Shown one piece after another: positions 24,067 to 35,800 of a stretch of 64,000 bases of DNA. Source of the DNA: Isoetes taiwanensis (Eukaryota > Streptophyta > Lycopodiopsida > Isoetales > Isoetaceae); contig JAJEKV010000046.1 in assembly GCA_021234155.1 (NCBI GenBank), forward strand, positions 312,001 to 376,000. Reading direction: 5' to 3'. Each line of letters opens with the position of its first letter. The stretch's first letter is position 1. The notes beneath the pieces are model-generated. The model saw only the letters and a list, made by a program, of their open reading frames with translations. It did no database searches and had not been told where the DNA came from. Position numbers and translations under genes: made by a program.

Positions 24067-26134
24067 ATTGCTAGGGTAATTACCAAAGACTGCCAAGGCA
24101 GGTTTCATTTGCTGGAGAATAAAGAAAAGAGCAAACGAAAAGTAGTACATTGTTTCTTTCTGTCCAAAGTAATGGACAAAATATGCATTCCAAAAATAAT
24201 ACATAGACATATGACTAAATGCCTAGGCGAAATAGGTGAGCAGATTATGAATCTGACCATGTTCTCATGGAGATACACTGAAAGTTTGAAAAAAATATGC
24301 TACAAACCATATTATATTTTTGCACAAGATGTGGAGGCAATATGCCCATGCAGTAACCCAAGTCTAAAAGAGTTTATAGATCCCAAGATTGGGCACATCA
24401 GAACTACGGATCTCAAAATTGTTAAATGCAAAAGTCTTAGAAACCTTTTTAGTAAAGGACTTGGACATATACCTGACAAACCATTAATATGGAGGGACCT
24501 AAAAGCAGAACTGAGAAAGGTATGCGACTCTATCTTTGAGTGGCACAAATACCAGTTCTCTGATATAAGTGAAAATGACAAGACTGAAGTGATTAATGGG
24601 ATACTGGAGCAAGCGGGCTCTGAAATAAAAGATGCATGTGACACAAATATGGCTATAAGATTTCCATTAAACGACCCCGTTGTCATAAAGAATATCGAAT
24701 GGCTGACGAAGAACCTCTACATATCCGGGGTTGATAAAGCATCCAATAACCCATCCTTCATATGCCCATATCACATAAAAGACATGGCCTTCAAAAGGCT
24801 TGGCAGTGAGGATTTTATGCCTTTGGGTTGTGAAAAGGAGAACCTATTAAAGGACCTCAATAAGGTAATAGAAGAGTATATTAAAGGCATTCCGGATGAG
24901 CCCGGTAAATTACCATATTTGTTAGGCTTATTCAAGGCCCACAAATCTGAGTATAGATGGATTACTAATGCCCATGGCACTGTGTATACAGAATTGGCAG
25001 AGATCATCACAGTTGTACTTAATGAGGTACTGAACTTATGGTCTGAAATATCAAAAGATATATGTGCTAATATCAGCACTTTTGTGGGTAGTAAATTAAA
25101 TGTCAACTGGATTGTTAATTCAATATATGATGTGGCGGATCCCAATTTACCCACAGGATTGAGGAAGTGTTTGAAAGGAGACATCACTAAATGTTATGAG
25201 AGTATACCCTTGCTTGGGGACCATGGTATTTGCAGTACCAGTGAAATGGTAATCAATGCTGCCTGGAACTATATGAAGAACAAAAATAAGAATTATGAGC
25301 TATGGGTAAAACATTCTAGCGGGGGTAAGGTGACAACTAAATGGTTTAAAGCAGCCCCAAAGGGAAAATGTTGGTCTATGATGAGCAAGAAAAGGTTCAC
25401 TATGATAAATAATTGGCTGCTGGAAAATTGCTATGTCCAAATGGGGAAAGGGATATGGCAGCAAATCAGGGGTATACCAATGGGATTTGCATGCAGTCCT
25501 AATTGGTGTAATATCTACCTTGCATGGTTTGAATTGGAATTCATCAGAAACTTAGCAAAGCAAGGAAGATTTGATGAGATTAAGAAATTTAAATATGTGT
25601 TCCGTTATATGGACGATCTCCTCGCCATCAATTGTCCTAACATTAAGAGTTTCCTTAGTAAGGATGATTTTGGAGAAGCGAAAGCAACCCGGTACAAATA
25701 TATGACCTTAACATATTGGACATTAAGGAAGAAACAGGTACACGGAATATGCTAGGGAGTACTATTTGGTAACCAAGCAAACTTCCTTAATATATGACTG
25801 AGGTTTATGATGAGCATTAGGCTTATTTCAAGCGGTAAAATATGATAAAAGGATAGCACTACCTTTCGACTCTATTAGATTTGTACATGCACATTTACGG
25901 ACCGTACTTCGGGCTAGGAATGTGGTCATATCCACAGATTATGCCATGTCTATATGTAAATCTTGACCGAGTAAAGCTACAAAGGATATTATGGACCTAA
26001 TTCAACAATTTGTGTCCAATGGATTTGATGAAGGAGGGATGAAGAGAAGAATTATCAAATATATCAAAGCCGGTGATTTCCACAGGATTAAATTTGGCGT
26101 CGAGACCGTAATGCAAATGATCAATGAATACTAG
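24067..26134 (+). pseudogene. Penelope-like reverse transcriptase (frameshifted)
   Basis: The frame is open from 24067, just after an acceptor-like TTTTTATATAG, to 25755. The first Met is at 24172. Motifs in order: VDKASNNPSFICPYHI (fingers, as PADKG... in the family); LPYLLGLFKAHKSEYRWIT with TELAEII (as PK.HK...R.I...LA); GDITKCYESIP (motif A, catalytic Asp); GIPMGFACSPNWCNIYLAWFE (motif B); and FRYMDDLLAI (motif C, the Asp pair). After the motif-C region the frame shifts twice: ILDIKEETGT in frame 3, then EYAREYYLVTKQT in frame 2. The thumb-like region 25841-26134 (LPFDSIRFVHAHLRTVLRAR; FVSNGFDEGGMKRRIIKYI) follows with a TGA at 25964-25966. It ends INEY-stop at 26132-26134. The pattern fits Penelope/telomerase-related RTs better than LINE, Gypsy or Copia. 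No GIY-YIG or other endonuclease follows. Confidence 0.82.
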
Positions 26135-26227
26135 AAGATGCGCCTAAAATGTTATTTGATATTTGAAAAGGGTTTCGTGTTATAATAACGCATGAAGCTG
26201 TATGGAGCAAACTATAGGGTTGTAAAA

Positions 26228-26350
26228 GACCCCTACTGTAACAAGTAGGGGTCTGCTCACCCTATTAGTTACGGTATTAAATTATCTCATTTTATTTGAG
26301 TAAAAACAGGGGTCCTTTATAACCTTACGGCAGGAGGTAGGGTTTTTTTT
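26228..26350 (+). other. PLE1 3' end: perfect hairpin, G-rich end and T8
   Basis: GACCCCTACT (26228-26237) pairs perfectly with AGTAGGGGTC (26244-26253) around a GTAACA loop. Downstream come TTGAGTAAAAACAGG and the unit end GGCAGGAGGTAGGG followed by T8 (26343-26350). The relative PLE2 has a comparable hairpin (loop GTTACA, 31803-31827) and end (TAATAACAGG ... GGTAGGAGGAAGG). The hairpin probably marks the 3' untranslated end of the element RNA. That it is the RT start signal is inferred. Confidence 0.65.
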
Positions 26351-27203
26351 GTGATCTGACTAGACATTTTTTCTTTAGACTTGATGTGGCAAATAAATGG
26401 TAAAGGAACTACCCATAGATGATTTTAAATACGCGTACCAGGAGCGACTGGTAATACACCTAAAAATATGGTCCAAGCTACACCATACTAAAAAATAATA
26501 GGCACAAGCTCAATTATGTCTTATCTCTTGGATTTAATGGTGATTAGAAGTGAAAGTGCCCCTCTAAGTGACGAGAAATGAACTCACTAGGATTGGATTA
26601 GACGGCCGATGAAATTTATGACGAAGATTTAAGGTTCTGACCTAAACAGTTTGACAGACCCTCGAGCTGATAAAGGGCTTTGCAGGTCACTTATGACCAA
26701 AAATATCTTCTAAGATTGTGGCGGGTAACTGAATTATGGGTTTTAATTCAGATGGCTGGACTGATAGCCATAGCTCCGAGGATGAGTCTACACCAGACGT
26801 AGAGACGGAGAGGGAGCTCCTCTGGTGCAAAAATTCTGAAAAACTTGAGCAACTAAGTATGAATAGGAGAGGAGGTGGTCGGAGCTTTGACTCTAAAAGA
26901 AGTTTCGATGATAGCGCTAAAAGAGGCGGAGGTTTTAACCGAAACCCAGGTGGCTATTTCAGGAACAGCAATAACGAGCAATATGTTCCCGAGACACAAC
27001 CAAATGAGGATGAAATTGATTCGGAGAACGAAGATTTACAGGTAAAAGCGAAGATCTACTGGTAAAATGAAGTACCAAGAAAATACATGAAGGAGCAGTC
27101 TATAAGCTGGACAGATTTGCTATCATATATTTGTACTAATCTATATGTTGATTATTTTACTATCATACATCGGAATTATTTTGACTGTACGTTTTGAGTA
27201 GAC
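26351..27203 (+). repeat. PLE1 repeat B, right copy (partial second unit)
   Basis: Directly abuts the T8 end of the long unit and repeats the unit's first ~855 bp, then stops at GAGTAGACAG, where repeat A begins. It keeps the intact exon 1 (26736-27065) that is broken in the left copy, so it is the better template for the element's original 5' end. Confidence 0.85.
26736..27065 (+). CDS. Intact copy of PLE1 exon 1 (RGG-like protein segment)
   Basis: Open from ATG (MGFNSDGWTDSHSSEDE) through an acidic stretch, then RRGGGRSFDSKRSFDDSAKR, RGGGFNRNPGGYFRNSN and an acidic end (ETQPNEDEIDSENEDLQ). Directly after DLQ comes CAG followed by GTAAAA, a donor in phase 0. Reading on gives only VKAKIYW and a stop, consistent with intron sequence. 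It is an orphan exon here, since the rest of the gene lies upstream in the full unit. RGG-type segments commonly bind RNA; the role is inferred. No similar named protein is recognised. Confidence 0.6.
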   Translation: MGFNSDGWTDSHSSEDESTPDVETERELLWCKNSEKLEQLSMNRRGGGRSFDSKRSFDDSAKRGGGFNRNPGGYFRNSNNEQYVPETQPNEDEIDSENEDLQVKAKIYW

Positions 27204-27628
27204 AGGTGGGTTGACAACAGAAGGAGCATATAATAGCGGCTTAGAAGCTACAAGACGGTTAACGGATATGTAAAGGAGTAATTGGATTGGTGACTCTACT
27301 GAATAAAGGTCACAACAAAAGGGTGAATTGGATACGTTGTGCTAGGCATAAAGGCCGGATGACTGAAAATCGGCCATAGACGTAGAAACCGTATTGAGGA
27401 AGGGGAGGACCTATATAGGAAGGTTATTACCTTCACGATTGTTGGATGAATGGCATAACTTCAAGGGTGATCTTCCCTATTATGCAAAGGTAGATTTCTG
27501 GATTGAGAGGCAGCAAGAGCTGAAAAGCTTATGTAAAGATTTGGTGCATGGCTTAGGGAAGAGGACTTTCATGTCCTAAGACAAGATGGTGAATTGAATT
27601 CACAAAGGACCTTTTTTTTTTTTTTTTT
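27204..27628 (+). repeat. Direct repeat A, right copy, ending in T17
   Basis: Near-identical to 20077-20509: AGGTGGGTTGACAACAG at the start, the same 61-codon frame at 27394-27579, and GGACC plus 17 T (27612-27628) at the end. It joins repeat B directly on its left and unrelated Gypsy-interior sequence (AATTATTGAGACAC) on its right. Confidence 0.8.
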
Positions 27629-28538
27629 AATTATTGAGACACATACCTTGGGCGCTGGCTAGACTATTATGGAGTGCATCATATACTTTGGCATCGTGAG
27701 ATGCAAAGATTGATATGGAGCATGATGTATCCAACAAAGTACTTTGACATAGTGAGGTGTAAGAGTTCCGATATGAGCACCACATATGCCACATTCCCAT
27801 ATTAAGGTGCATATTTGCTATTTTGCTCCAATATTTACATTGGTAGTTAGAATATTTATTTGGGGGCATGAAGGAAAAGTTTCCTTAGATCATAATTTTG
27901 GAAAAAAGCTTCAACCAATGTAAGTGGGATGCAAAGTGTGCTTCATTTCTTATAAGGCATTTTCTAATGCATGGCATGGTTGCCATTTCTCTTCATTCAA
28001 TCAACTGTGATTGCCTACACCATTTTGTGGGATTCGAGCTTCTTCCTAAGGTACATGGTTGAACAAGACAGCTTCCATGAAGGACACAAAAGGTATGGTC
28101 TTATTAAAATATCTTGACTCAAATTTTTCTGCTCTCTGTTTCGTTTTCAATGCATAATGACTTTGAAGCATTTGGGCTGCGCTATTAATTATAGTGGAGC
28201 AACAATGGTTACATTTGGAAACTTTCAATGATGATTGTATTTTTGGTGGTATATCCACTAGTTATAAGGTAAATTATAGTTATTTGAGTATTTTGAAGTT
28301 GTTACTGGATTAAAGAAAAAACTTTTTGAATGGAAAAAACTGGTATATGTTTTGTTCTTCACAAAGTATTGAATATATGAATGACATGAAAAAAGGAAAT
28401 GTTTTAATGCTGAAAGATGGAACCAGGTCTATGTCTTAATGCATATACACCTGTATGTATTGAGAGCTGCAAATTGAATCTTGATTTAGACAAATGTCTT
28501 GATTAAGATTAATGGTCCGTCATACCGGACTTAAGGGG
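27629..28538 (-). other. Gypsy interior between the two nested Penelope-like elements
   Basis: About 0.9 kb without a readable domain. It separates the right copy of repeat A from the T12 tract that opens the second nested element. Confidence 0.45.
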
Positions 28539-29238
28539 TTTTTTTTTTTTGATAATGTAACCAAACACACTTGGTCCTCTTTGATAGATTGCGTAGCCAT
28601 TTTATCTATGGTGTCTAGCCTATTATATTAAACATTTCTGAAATAAGAGTAGAGAGATATTCAAGATAGGCTTATGACACATCTTTTTTCCTAATTTAAC
28701 ATGTGTTCATTAACGTTCTTAGAAATACTTTGTGCTTTATCTTCTCGTTTCTCCATCAAGAGTTCTTACATGAGTTTCCCCTATTTCTATTTGAGCACTG
28801 TTTTGACGGTATATATTCAGGTGGATATCATGGGTTCCGTATGTTTATAGGAAGATTATTCTGTAACTTGTTCAATTTCATAGATGGAGATATGCATGTG
28901 TCGTCTTCATACAGCCCCTTATGGTTCTAGACCATGGAAATGCAAATTTCCAATGCTAAATGCTAGATTTTTATTACGTTGCAGATAAAATGCAATTTGC
29001 TGCTATATCTTTCATACTACATTTCAAAATATTTTGTGCTACGATTAGGTTTAGGGCTTGAACAAACAGCCCGATCACTGCCAGATCACACTGGAAATGG
29101 ATGTAGACTTTGCCCTAACAGGATCGGCGTATCTGGCAGAGTTGCAGAATGATTTTTACAGATGGAGCCCTTGTTGCCTCACGATTCTACACTTTCAGTA
29201 TTTAGACAAGCCGTTCATATGTCTGGAGCTCTGCTTAG

Positions 29239-29370
29239 GATGAACAAGCGATTGCCAGCAAAGAAATTGTCATTCTTGATGAGCCAGGAGACCTGCCCAA
29301 TGCTATTTTTGCTAAATCGGCCACAGCCATAGATGAACAAATCAACCAGGCAGGGAACATATCGAACCAG
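29239..29370 (+). pseudogene. Putative PLE2 coding exon
   Basis: Bounded by an acceptor-like CTCTGCTTAG and a donor CAG-GTTCTT, these 132 nt read 44 codons without a stop: DEQAIASKEIVILDEPGDLP, then NAIFAKSATAIDEQINQAGN, ending ISNQ. The opening resembles PLE1 exon 2 (DEEEAQADNIEF). In the second unit the same exon has a one-base deletion and a 93-bp internal duplication. Confidence 0.45.
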
Positions 29371-31802
29371 GTTCTTATCTTTAGGATAGTCTTCTCAGAT
29401 ATCTAGTCTTGATTTCGTTGAATGGGTGGCTACTTCAGCTTTCCATCATCTTATAGATCTGATTATGCTTGCTTATGCTGAGTCTTTCTCCTTAACTTAG
29501 ATCAGTACTTCGGATAAACAAGTCTTAAGGGTTTTGCTGATTTCTCTTTCTTAACTCTAGATTTAGCTTGCCATTTCAAGATCTATTTGCTCATCCAAAC
29601 GGTTACCAATTTTAGTTGTAATGTGTTATTCATTTCCTTCTTTGCTATCTTAATTATCTCTGGCTGCACCCTGCTGGACCTTTATTTTCATTGCTCCATT
29701 TATCTTTATTTGCCTGCTACACTCGCTTACTCAATAAAGCTCATTACCACTCATATCTGATCTGCATTGATTCAACTCACATGATAGACTGTTTATTTCC
29801 ACACATATCTGATATGCACAGCATTTAGCATTTAGCTCCTATTGATACTTATTTCTGCCTAGATAACTTCTTGCACAGCGATGCCGTGTTGTTAGTTGTA
29901 TTATAAACTGCGTCTTTCTTATACTACTGGTGCTATTTTTAGTGACTTACTTACATGTTTCCAGTATTTAATTTAAGCTCACATGAAGAGTCAAACATAG
30001 TTCCTGTTATAAATTCCTTTGGCCCTTATGCAAAATTTGATGCTGCCTGATTCTTGCATTTCTTTCTTTGTACTTTAAACAGTTACATATGCCATCAGAT
30101 TTCTTGATTTCTATTTGCTTCTTGATCATTTGTATACTTGTGCTTGTACATTTTAACCATTTTATTCCCTCCATAAGATCGTATCTTCTAGGCGTAGATA
30201 ACTTTCTACACATCCTAGATCTGCATATTTTAAGTGTAGATTCTGTTATTAACTAGTTTTGACCATGTTGTATTTTGACCTCTACCACATGGTCTCCTGA
30301 ATTGATGGAGGTTATGCTGGATTTCTGGATATTACTCTTCATCAAGCGCACACAATTTGATATGGCTGCATGCTATCAATTAGGTTTCATGATTATTCTA
30401 TAACTCAGCAAAGCATCCTCTATCTCATTTCTTATCTGGATGCATATCTTTAACATGTTATCTTTAAACAAAAAAATTGATTAATGGTGAAGGGCGTTAA
30501 GCCGGATAGGTTCATTGCTTACCTGTTGTGACTTGAGCTTTTACCCTTTAGGCTAACTGTCTCTTGGTTTCACTGCAGGTAACCGAACTTATCCCTCCTA
30601 GTGGTGTTCTTTTGGTTAATGAGTGAGCAATACCACTGCTCAAATCCTTATTGTCTCGATGTGGTGATACCTACAAACTTAGATTTTATTTTTATGTCAA
30701 ATCTACCTTTGTTTTATGAGATCAAACTGTCCAAAAAATATGTCGTCTATATTGACTTAATATGATGCTATTTGTATTCGAAATCTAGGCCTCTTTGTTC
30801 ATAAGGGCAAGTGGAAGTTATGACTTCCGTGAGAAGTATAAAATGTCCTGGCTTTGCCTACACAAAACAGAATTTCTCTGTTCACAAGGACATGTTCTTA
30901 AGGGCAGGATGTAAATATGAGATGTATCTAAATTATCTTATTTCTATCCCTCTTAAATAGTCTTTTACATTAATGTTACTTGGAGTCCATTTCCCAAAAT
31001 GTCTTTATTTTCTATTTTATTTTCTATTTTCTGTTTTTTTACTGATTCTAATCAAGGCTTAGATTTGATGTACACCTAGTCATTTCTAAGGCTGCATTTT
31101 CAAAGACTTTTAGTTCCAACCGGGGCTATTTGTCTTAGGTCTGATTAACTGTCTTCTGGGCAAAAGAATCATAATGTTACTCCAGTTCCAGGGTTTAACT
31201 CCGGACCTTGGTTAGAATCTGGGTGTTTCTTTATTTTATATGCCTTTTTCTTCTTTAACTAACTCTTCCTGTTTTGTACAGATTTTTCAAACTGTTGATA
31301 AAGATGATGACAACAATAATATATGGATAAAGGAACTGATCTTTCTAAAGTACAACATCTGTGGTCTAGTCCATACTGAATTCCAGAATTAAGAGGTTCC
31401 TCATGCAACGGGGTATGTATCTACACTCACAAAGTCAATGTAAATTCACAAGTTCTATTTGTATCAACGAGATGTTGAACTTACTGAACTCAAAGTTAAC
31501 ATATGTTCCACTAGCCGTGGGTTTTTATGGAAAGAGTTTTTCCATGGCTTGGTGTGTATCATAAAAAAACTTTTACACTATTTACAGCAGCTAAAGATAT
31601 ATATGTGATGATTCTAGCATTCTGCCACAACGGGTTCTGTAGAAAGGACATAATCAGAATTTTGCTCAGAACTTTGAAAGTCAACATGTTTCCAGGGATT
31701 TCCGTTGGACATTGGTCTCATGACCAGAAAACTTCAAAGAATTTTGTAAGTTTTTCCTTGTTAGTACCAATTTCTTAAGAGTAGATATGTACGGGTAGGG
31801 TA

Positions 31803-31827
31803 GGGTTCCTGTGTTACAACAGGGCCC
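31803..31827 (+). other. PLE2 3' hairpin
   Basis: GGGTTCCTGT and ACAGGGCCC form an imperfect stem around a GTTACA loop, preceded by a G-rich run (GGGTAGGGTAGGG). Position and loop match the PLE1 hairpin at 26228-26253. Confidence 0.5.
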
Positions 31828-32603
31828 TACTCTCCCTGTTGTACCTAGTTGTTCACTCTTTTTGAGGGAATAATAACAGGTTCTCCCTCCATTCCGTGGT
31901 AGGAGGAAGGATTCTTTTATAATGTAAATAAAATAGCTAACCAAACACACTTGGTCCTCTTTGATAGATTGCGTAGCCATTTTATCTATGGTATCTAGCC
32001 TATTATATTAAACATTTCTGAAATAAGAGTAGAGTCATTCAAGATAGGCTTATGGCACATCTTTTTTCCTAATCTAACATGTGTTCATTAACGTTCTTAG
32101 AAATACTTTGTGCTTTATCTTCTCGTTTCTCCATCAAGAGTGTTACACGAGTTTCCCCTATTTCTATTTGAGCACTGTCTTGACGGTATATATTTAGGAG
32201 GATATCATGGGTTCCATATGTTTATAGGAAGATCAATTTAATAGATGGAGATAAACATGCGTCGTCTTCATATAGCCCCTTATGGTTCTAGACCATGGAA
32301 ATGCAAATTTCAAATGCTAGATTCTTCATTAAGTTGCAGATAAAATGCAATTTGATCTTTCATACTATATTTCAAAATATTTTGTGCTACGATTAGGTTT
32401 AGGGCTTGAACAAACAGCCCGATCACTGCCAGGTCACACTGGAAGTAGATGTAGACTTAGCCCTAATAGAATCGGCGTATTTGGCAGAGTTGCAAAATGA
32501 TTTTTACAGATGGAGCCCTTGTTGCCTCACGATTCTTCACTTTCAGTATTTAGACAAGCCGTTCATATGTCTGGAGCTCTGCTTAGAATGAACAAGCGAT
32601 TGC

Positions 32604-32789
32604 CAGCAAAGAAATTGTCATTCCTGATGAGCCGGAAGACCTGCCCAATGCTATTTTTGCAAATCGGCCACAGCCATAGATGAACAAATCAACCAGCAGC
32701 AAAGAAATTGTCATTCCTGATGAGCCGGAAGACCTGCCCAATGCTATTTTTGCAAATCGGCTACAGCCATAGATGAACAAATCAACCAG
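32604..32789 (+). repeat. 93-bp tandem duplication in the PLE2 second unit
   Basis: Two adjacent copies (32604-32696 and 32697-32789) begin CAGCAAAGAAATTGTCATTC and end AAATCAACCAG. The first unit has one copy only. The period is a multiple of three, but a nearby one-base loss already breaks the frame. Confidence 0.85.
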
Positions 32790-32825
32790 GCAGGGATCTT
32801 ATCTTTAGAATAGTCTTCTCAGATA

Positions 32826-35800
32826 TCTTATATTATAATGTTATTGTGTAAGTGTTGGACCCAGCCCTAATTTGGACGCTCCAGATTTGATCAAGCCAAT
32901 GGAGGAGATGATGCCACGTCATATTCTTAAAACTTGGGTTTTTTTTTTTTTTTGCTAGGGTTAGCGAGGGCTGGCGGCGGCGATGCGATGAAGAAGTATC
33001 CATGGCGGCCCGAAGGGGCGAGGCTACTCGGCACCTCCAGGCGAATCCCTAAAGGCTGGCTCTCATGGCTGGCGGAGAGATCGGCTTCTTTGGACCCTCA
33101 ACCGAGCAAGCAAGCAACGGATCTTGCTCCGGACTATGGGTGTTTGGGATTTTTCCCTGCCGTTTTTATTTGGTTTGGTTTTGGCGGGCCCATTATGGTA
33201 GCTTCGGAGGATCGTGGCGAGGTTTAGCAAGGAATCATAAGAAGAGCAATCTGATAATCATAAGAAAATTTGGTGCGGGTTAGGGTTTAGTAGTATTTTA
33301 TGGTGAGACCTATTTTAGTTGCTCATGCAAGCAACTGCGGTTGGCGAGAGATCATCAGCGAAACGAGAAAATTTTGGATTTGGCAAGGTTAGAGGATGCG
33401 CATAATGGAAGGATCACTTTCGATGGTTCGGTTCGAATCAATCCGAGTGATAGCACGTGATTCCATTAGTTGGAGCGTGATGTTTTTGTGCGTTTGAAAT
33501 GTCGAGGGTAATATCTTCTTGCATGATGCATTTGAAATAATGCCTTAGTTGCATCTGTCATTGTTTTATGCGGGTTAACCATTTGCAAGAATCGTAAATC
33601 AATTTCGAGGATAAAGGTGCGGGGGCCATTTAAGTAAAGCGGCTCAATCGAGAATCTTAAGGTGAATGCCCCCTGCTCAATCACGAGAATCTTAAGGTGA
33701 ATGCCCTGCTCAATCACGAGAATCTTAAGGTGAATGCCGCATGATATTTTACCTTCATCTCTCTTTAATTTCCATGCCTACTAATATTAGCAGTGAGGTT
33801 TGAGACGAGGATGAGGTAAGCCAAAGGCCGCTTTCTGGCCTTACTCATGATTCTTCTTACAAAAGAGGGAGCATGACCTTTGGTTACTCTTAGTTGCAAA
33901 GCTTGGCAATCTTAGTCCTAAGCCAAAAAAGCGAGTTTTAGTGGCTTTCTTTGGGGGGCCTTCTCATGTGGTGTAGATTGGAGAAAACAATGTGCTATTG
34001 ATGGAAAAATTGCATTCTATAAATGCTAGGCAAGAGTCAAAAATGGATTCTAAGACATGGATTGGTGAAAATTAATCTTTCTTTTTATATTGACTTACGT
34101 GGTAAGGGCATGCTTGCAAGGACATCAACAAGGTTTGTAAATGTTTTGGCTACACTACGTCATTTCACGTCATGCCGGACATAACATGACATTAAAATTG
34201 CTCTTTGTTGCTACGCATACGGGTTAGTTGCTACGCTTTATAAAAGTCCTTTGTATCTCTTTCAACTTTTATATGGACAGGATGTCATCATGTGATTGTA
34301 CAAGGCATCACGAAGCAATCGGTTAAACATGTTGCGGCTTGACTCGTTTCTTTTATCCACGAAAACAAACAACCGGATCTGATCCTTACCTATTTCCTTG
34401 ATTGAACAAAACAGAATGAGAGTCCCCTTCTTGGGCAGAATCGTTCCGGCATGTTCTTTTCTTTGCAACATGTCATTTTTTCGCCCCGTTTTAATGCGAT
34501 CGACTCATGGGCGCCCGATGGTGAGATGAATATAGAATATTCTTGCTGGCCATGTTTTGCACTCCGGCTTAAATGCCATTTTCATGCTAAAGGACCTTGC
34601 TAATTAAGTGAGAATCTAATCATTTTCGTTATCGTAGAAAGTTTGAGCATTTTATTTTTGTTTTTCATTGGTTATTTTATGACTACAAGGGACGAAGGGT
34701 TTAAAGTTTAAAGGCATGTTGACATGAGAATCCGGTTCCTAAGCGTGTGTATCCATATCGATTTCAAACTTGGCCCAGCGATGTGGCTGTTACAAAGCAA
34801 GTGATTGATGAAATTAAAAAAAAACATGTTGGGCATGTGTCACAAATGTAAGGCTCTAAATTATTACGGCTTGCCAACACCAAGACTCACGAGCATTATT
34901 TGCGGATGTATTATTGAATTTTGTTTAAACTATTTTGATTTGGCTCTTAAATTTTGAGCATTATTGTGAGGATTTGCGAGGAATTCTATCAGGTAGACTA
35001 ATTTTACTTCTAAGAAGAGGTGCATGGCTTTATAGGGTCTTTCTTCCATTCTCTTCTGATTTCCACTATTATTAGCATCAATAATAGAAGTGTACAAGAA
35101 GTTCAAGCTATGATCTACATCAGTTTGGTTATATTAATTGATTATACTTGAGCAACTAAACTATGATGTCCAAATGATAATGCATTTCCTGGAAGCAAGA
35201 TAGATTTAACTAGATTTAATCACCGCAAACATCCGTGTTGGCTATCACACATCATTAAGCGAGCATATGCATCTAAGAAGCGACATCTACCTTAAGATAA
35301 TCTAAAATTGCGCCCAAAATAACTCCAAGTACCCTCTTTGGCTATTTCAATCTCATAACCCAAAGTTTAGAAAATTACAACAGAGAAAAGAGAAAAATGT
35401 AAAGAGGATTCTAGGATTGCAAAATTGGAGTCAAAAAAAGTGAGCATGACCCCAAATAACTATGTAAGGCGAAAGATTATATTACTTTCTAACCTCGGAT
35501 TATAAACATTGGCTTATGGGAAATAACACAAAAGGTTAACAATACAAAAAGCACAACTTAAATATGGACGTTAAATTGGGAACAATCTCATAAAGTAATA
35601 TGGATGTTAAATTGGGAACAATCTCATAAAGTTGTATGGTAAAGGTGGGCATGACTTTCCTTGGTACATGTTCAGGGCTTGAAAACCTTGACCGGGGCAC
35701 GAAAACCTTGCTAAGGGCTACATGAAGCCCTTTCTACGAGGGCAAGAGAGTACATGAAGCCATCCATCACATTTATTGACTTAGGGGTAGATCTTTTTTG

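Larger units (their letters stand above)
20510..27203 (+). mobile_element. Penelope-like retroelement (PLE1) with partial second unit
   Basis: A 6.7-kb element is organised as one long unit (20510-26350) that starts GTGATCTGACTAG after a T tract and ends GGAGGTAGGG followed by T8. It is followed directly by a second copy of its first ~855 bp (26351-27203). This full-unit-plus-partial-unit layout is the classic 'pseudo-LTR' arrangement of Penelope-like elements. The encoded reverse transcriptase carries the family's motif set, and the gene has spliceosomal introns, a property known from this group. No GIY-YIG endonuclease was found before or after the reverse transcriptase, so it may belong to an endonuclease-lacking lineage or have lost the domain. 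It is inserted within the Gypsy interior and flanked by repeat A. Frameshifts and stops show that this copy is dead. Confidence 0.8.
28551..31917 (+). repeat. PLE2 first unit
   Basis: Contains a 61-codon frame at 29058-29243 (MNKQPDHCQITLEMDVDFAL...), repeated at 32406-32591, and the exon-like stretch at 29239-29370. A long AT-rich intron-like region follows with an acceptor-like TTTCACTGCAG near 30580. The 3' hairpin is at 31803-31827. No catalytic domain is seen in 3.4 kb. Confidence 0.7.

Noticed and set aside
26040-26350. GIY-YIG endonuclease after the RT of the Penelope-like element
   Set aside because: Only about 200 bp remain after the RT stop before the 3' hairpin and T8, and no such motif is readable in any frame.
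20077-27628. Repeats A and A' as LTRs of the element
   Set aside because: A precedes B on the left but follows B' on the right, so A is outside the repeat-bounded unit. A also differs from B in flanks and is better explained as a duplication at the insertion site.
31790-31805. GGGTAGGGTAGGG as telomeric repeats at a Penelope-like element end
   Set aside because: It is not the plant telomere unit TTTAGGG and only about two repeats are present. Noted only as a G-rich run.
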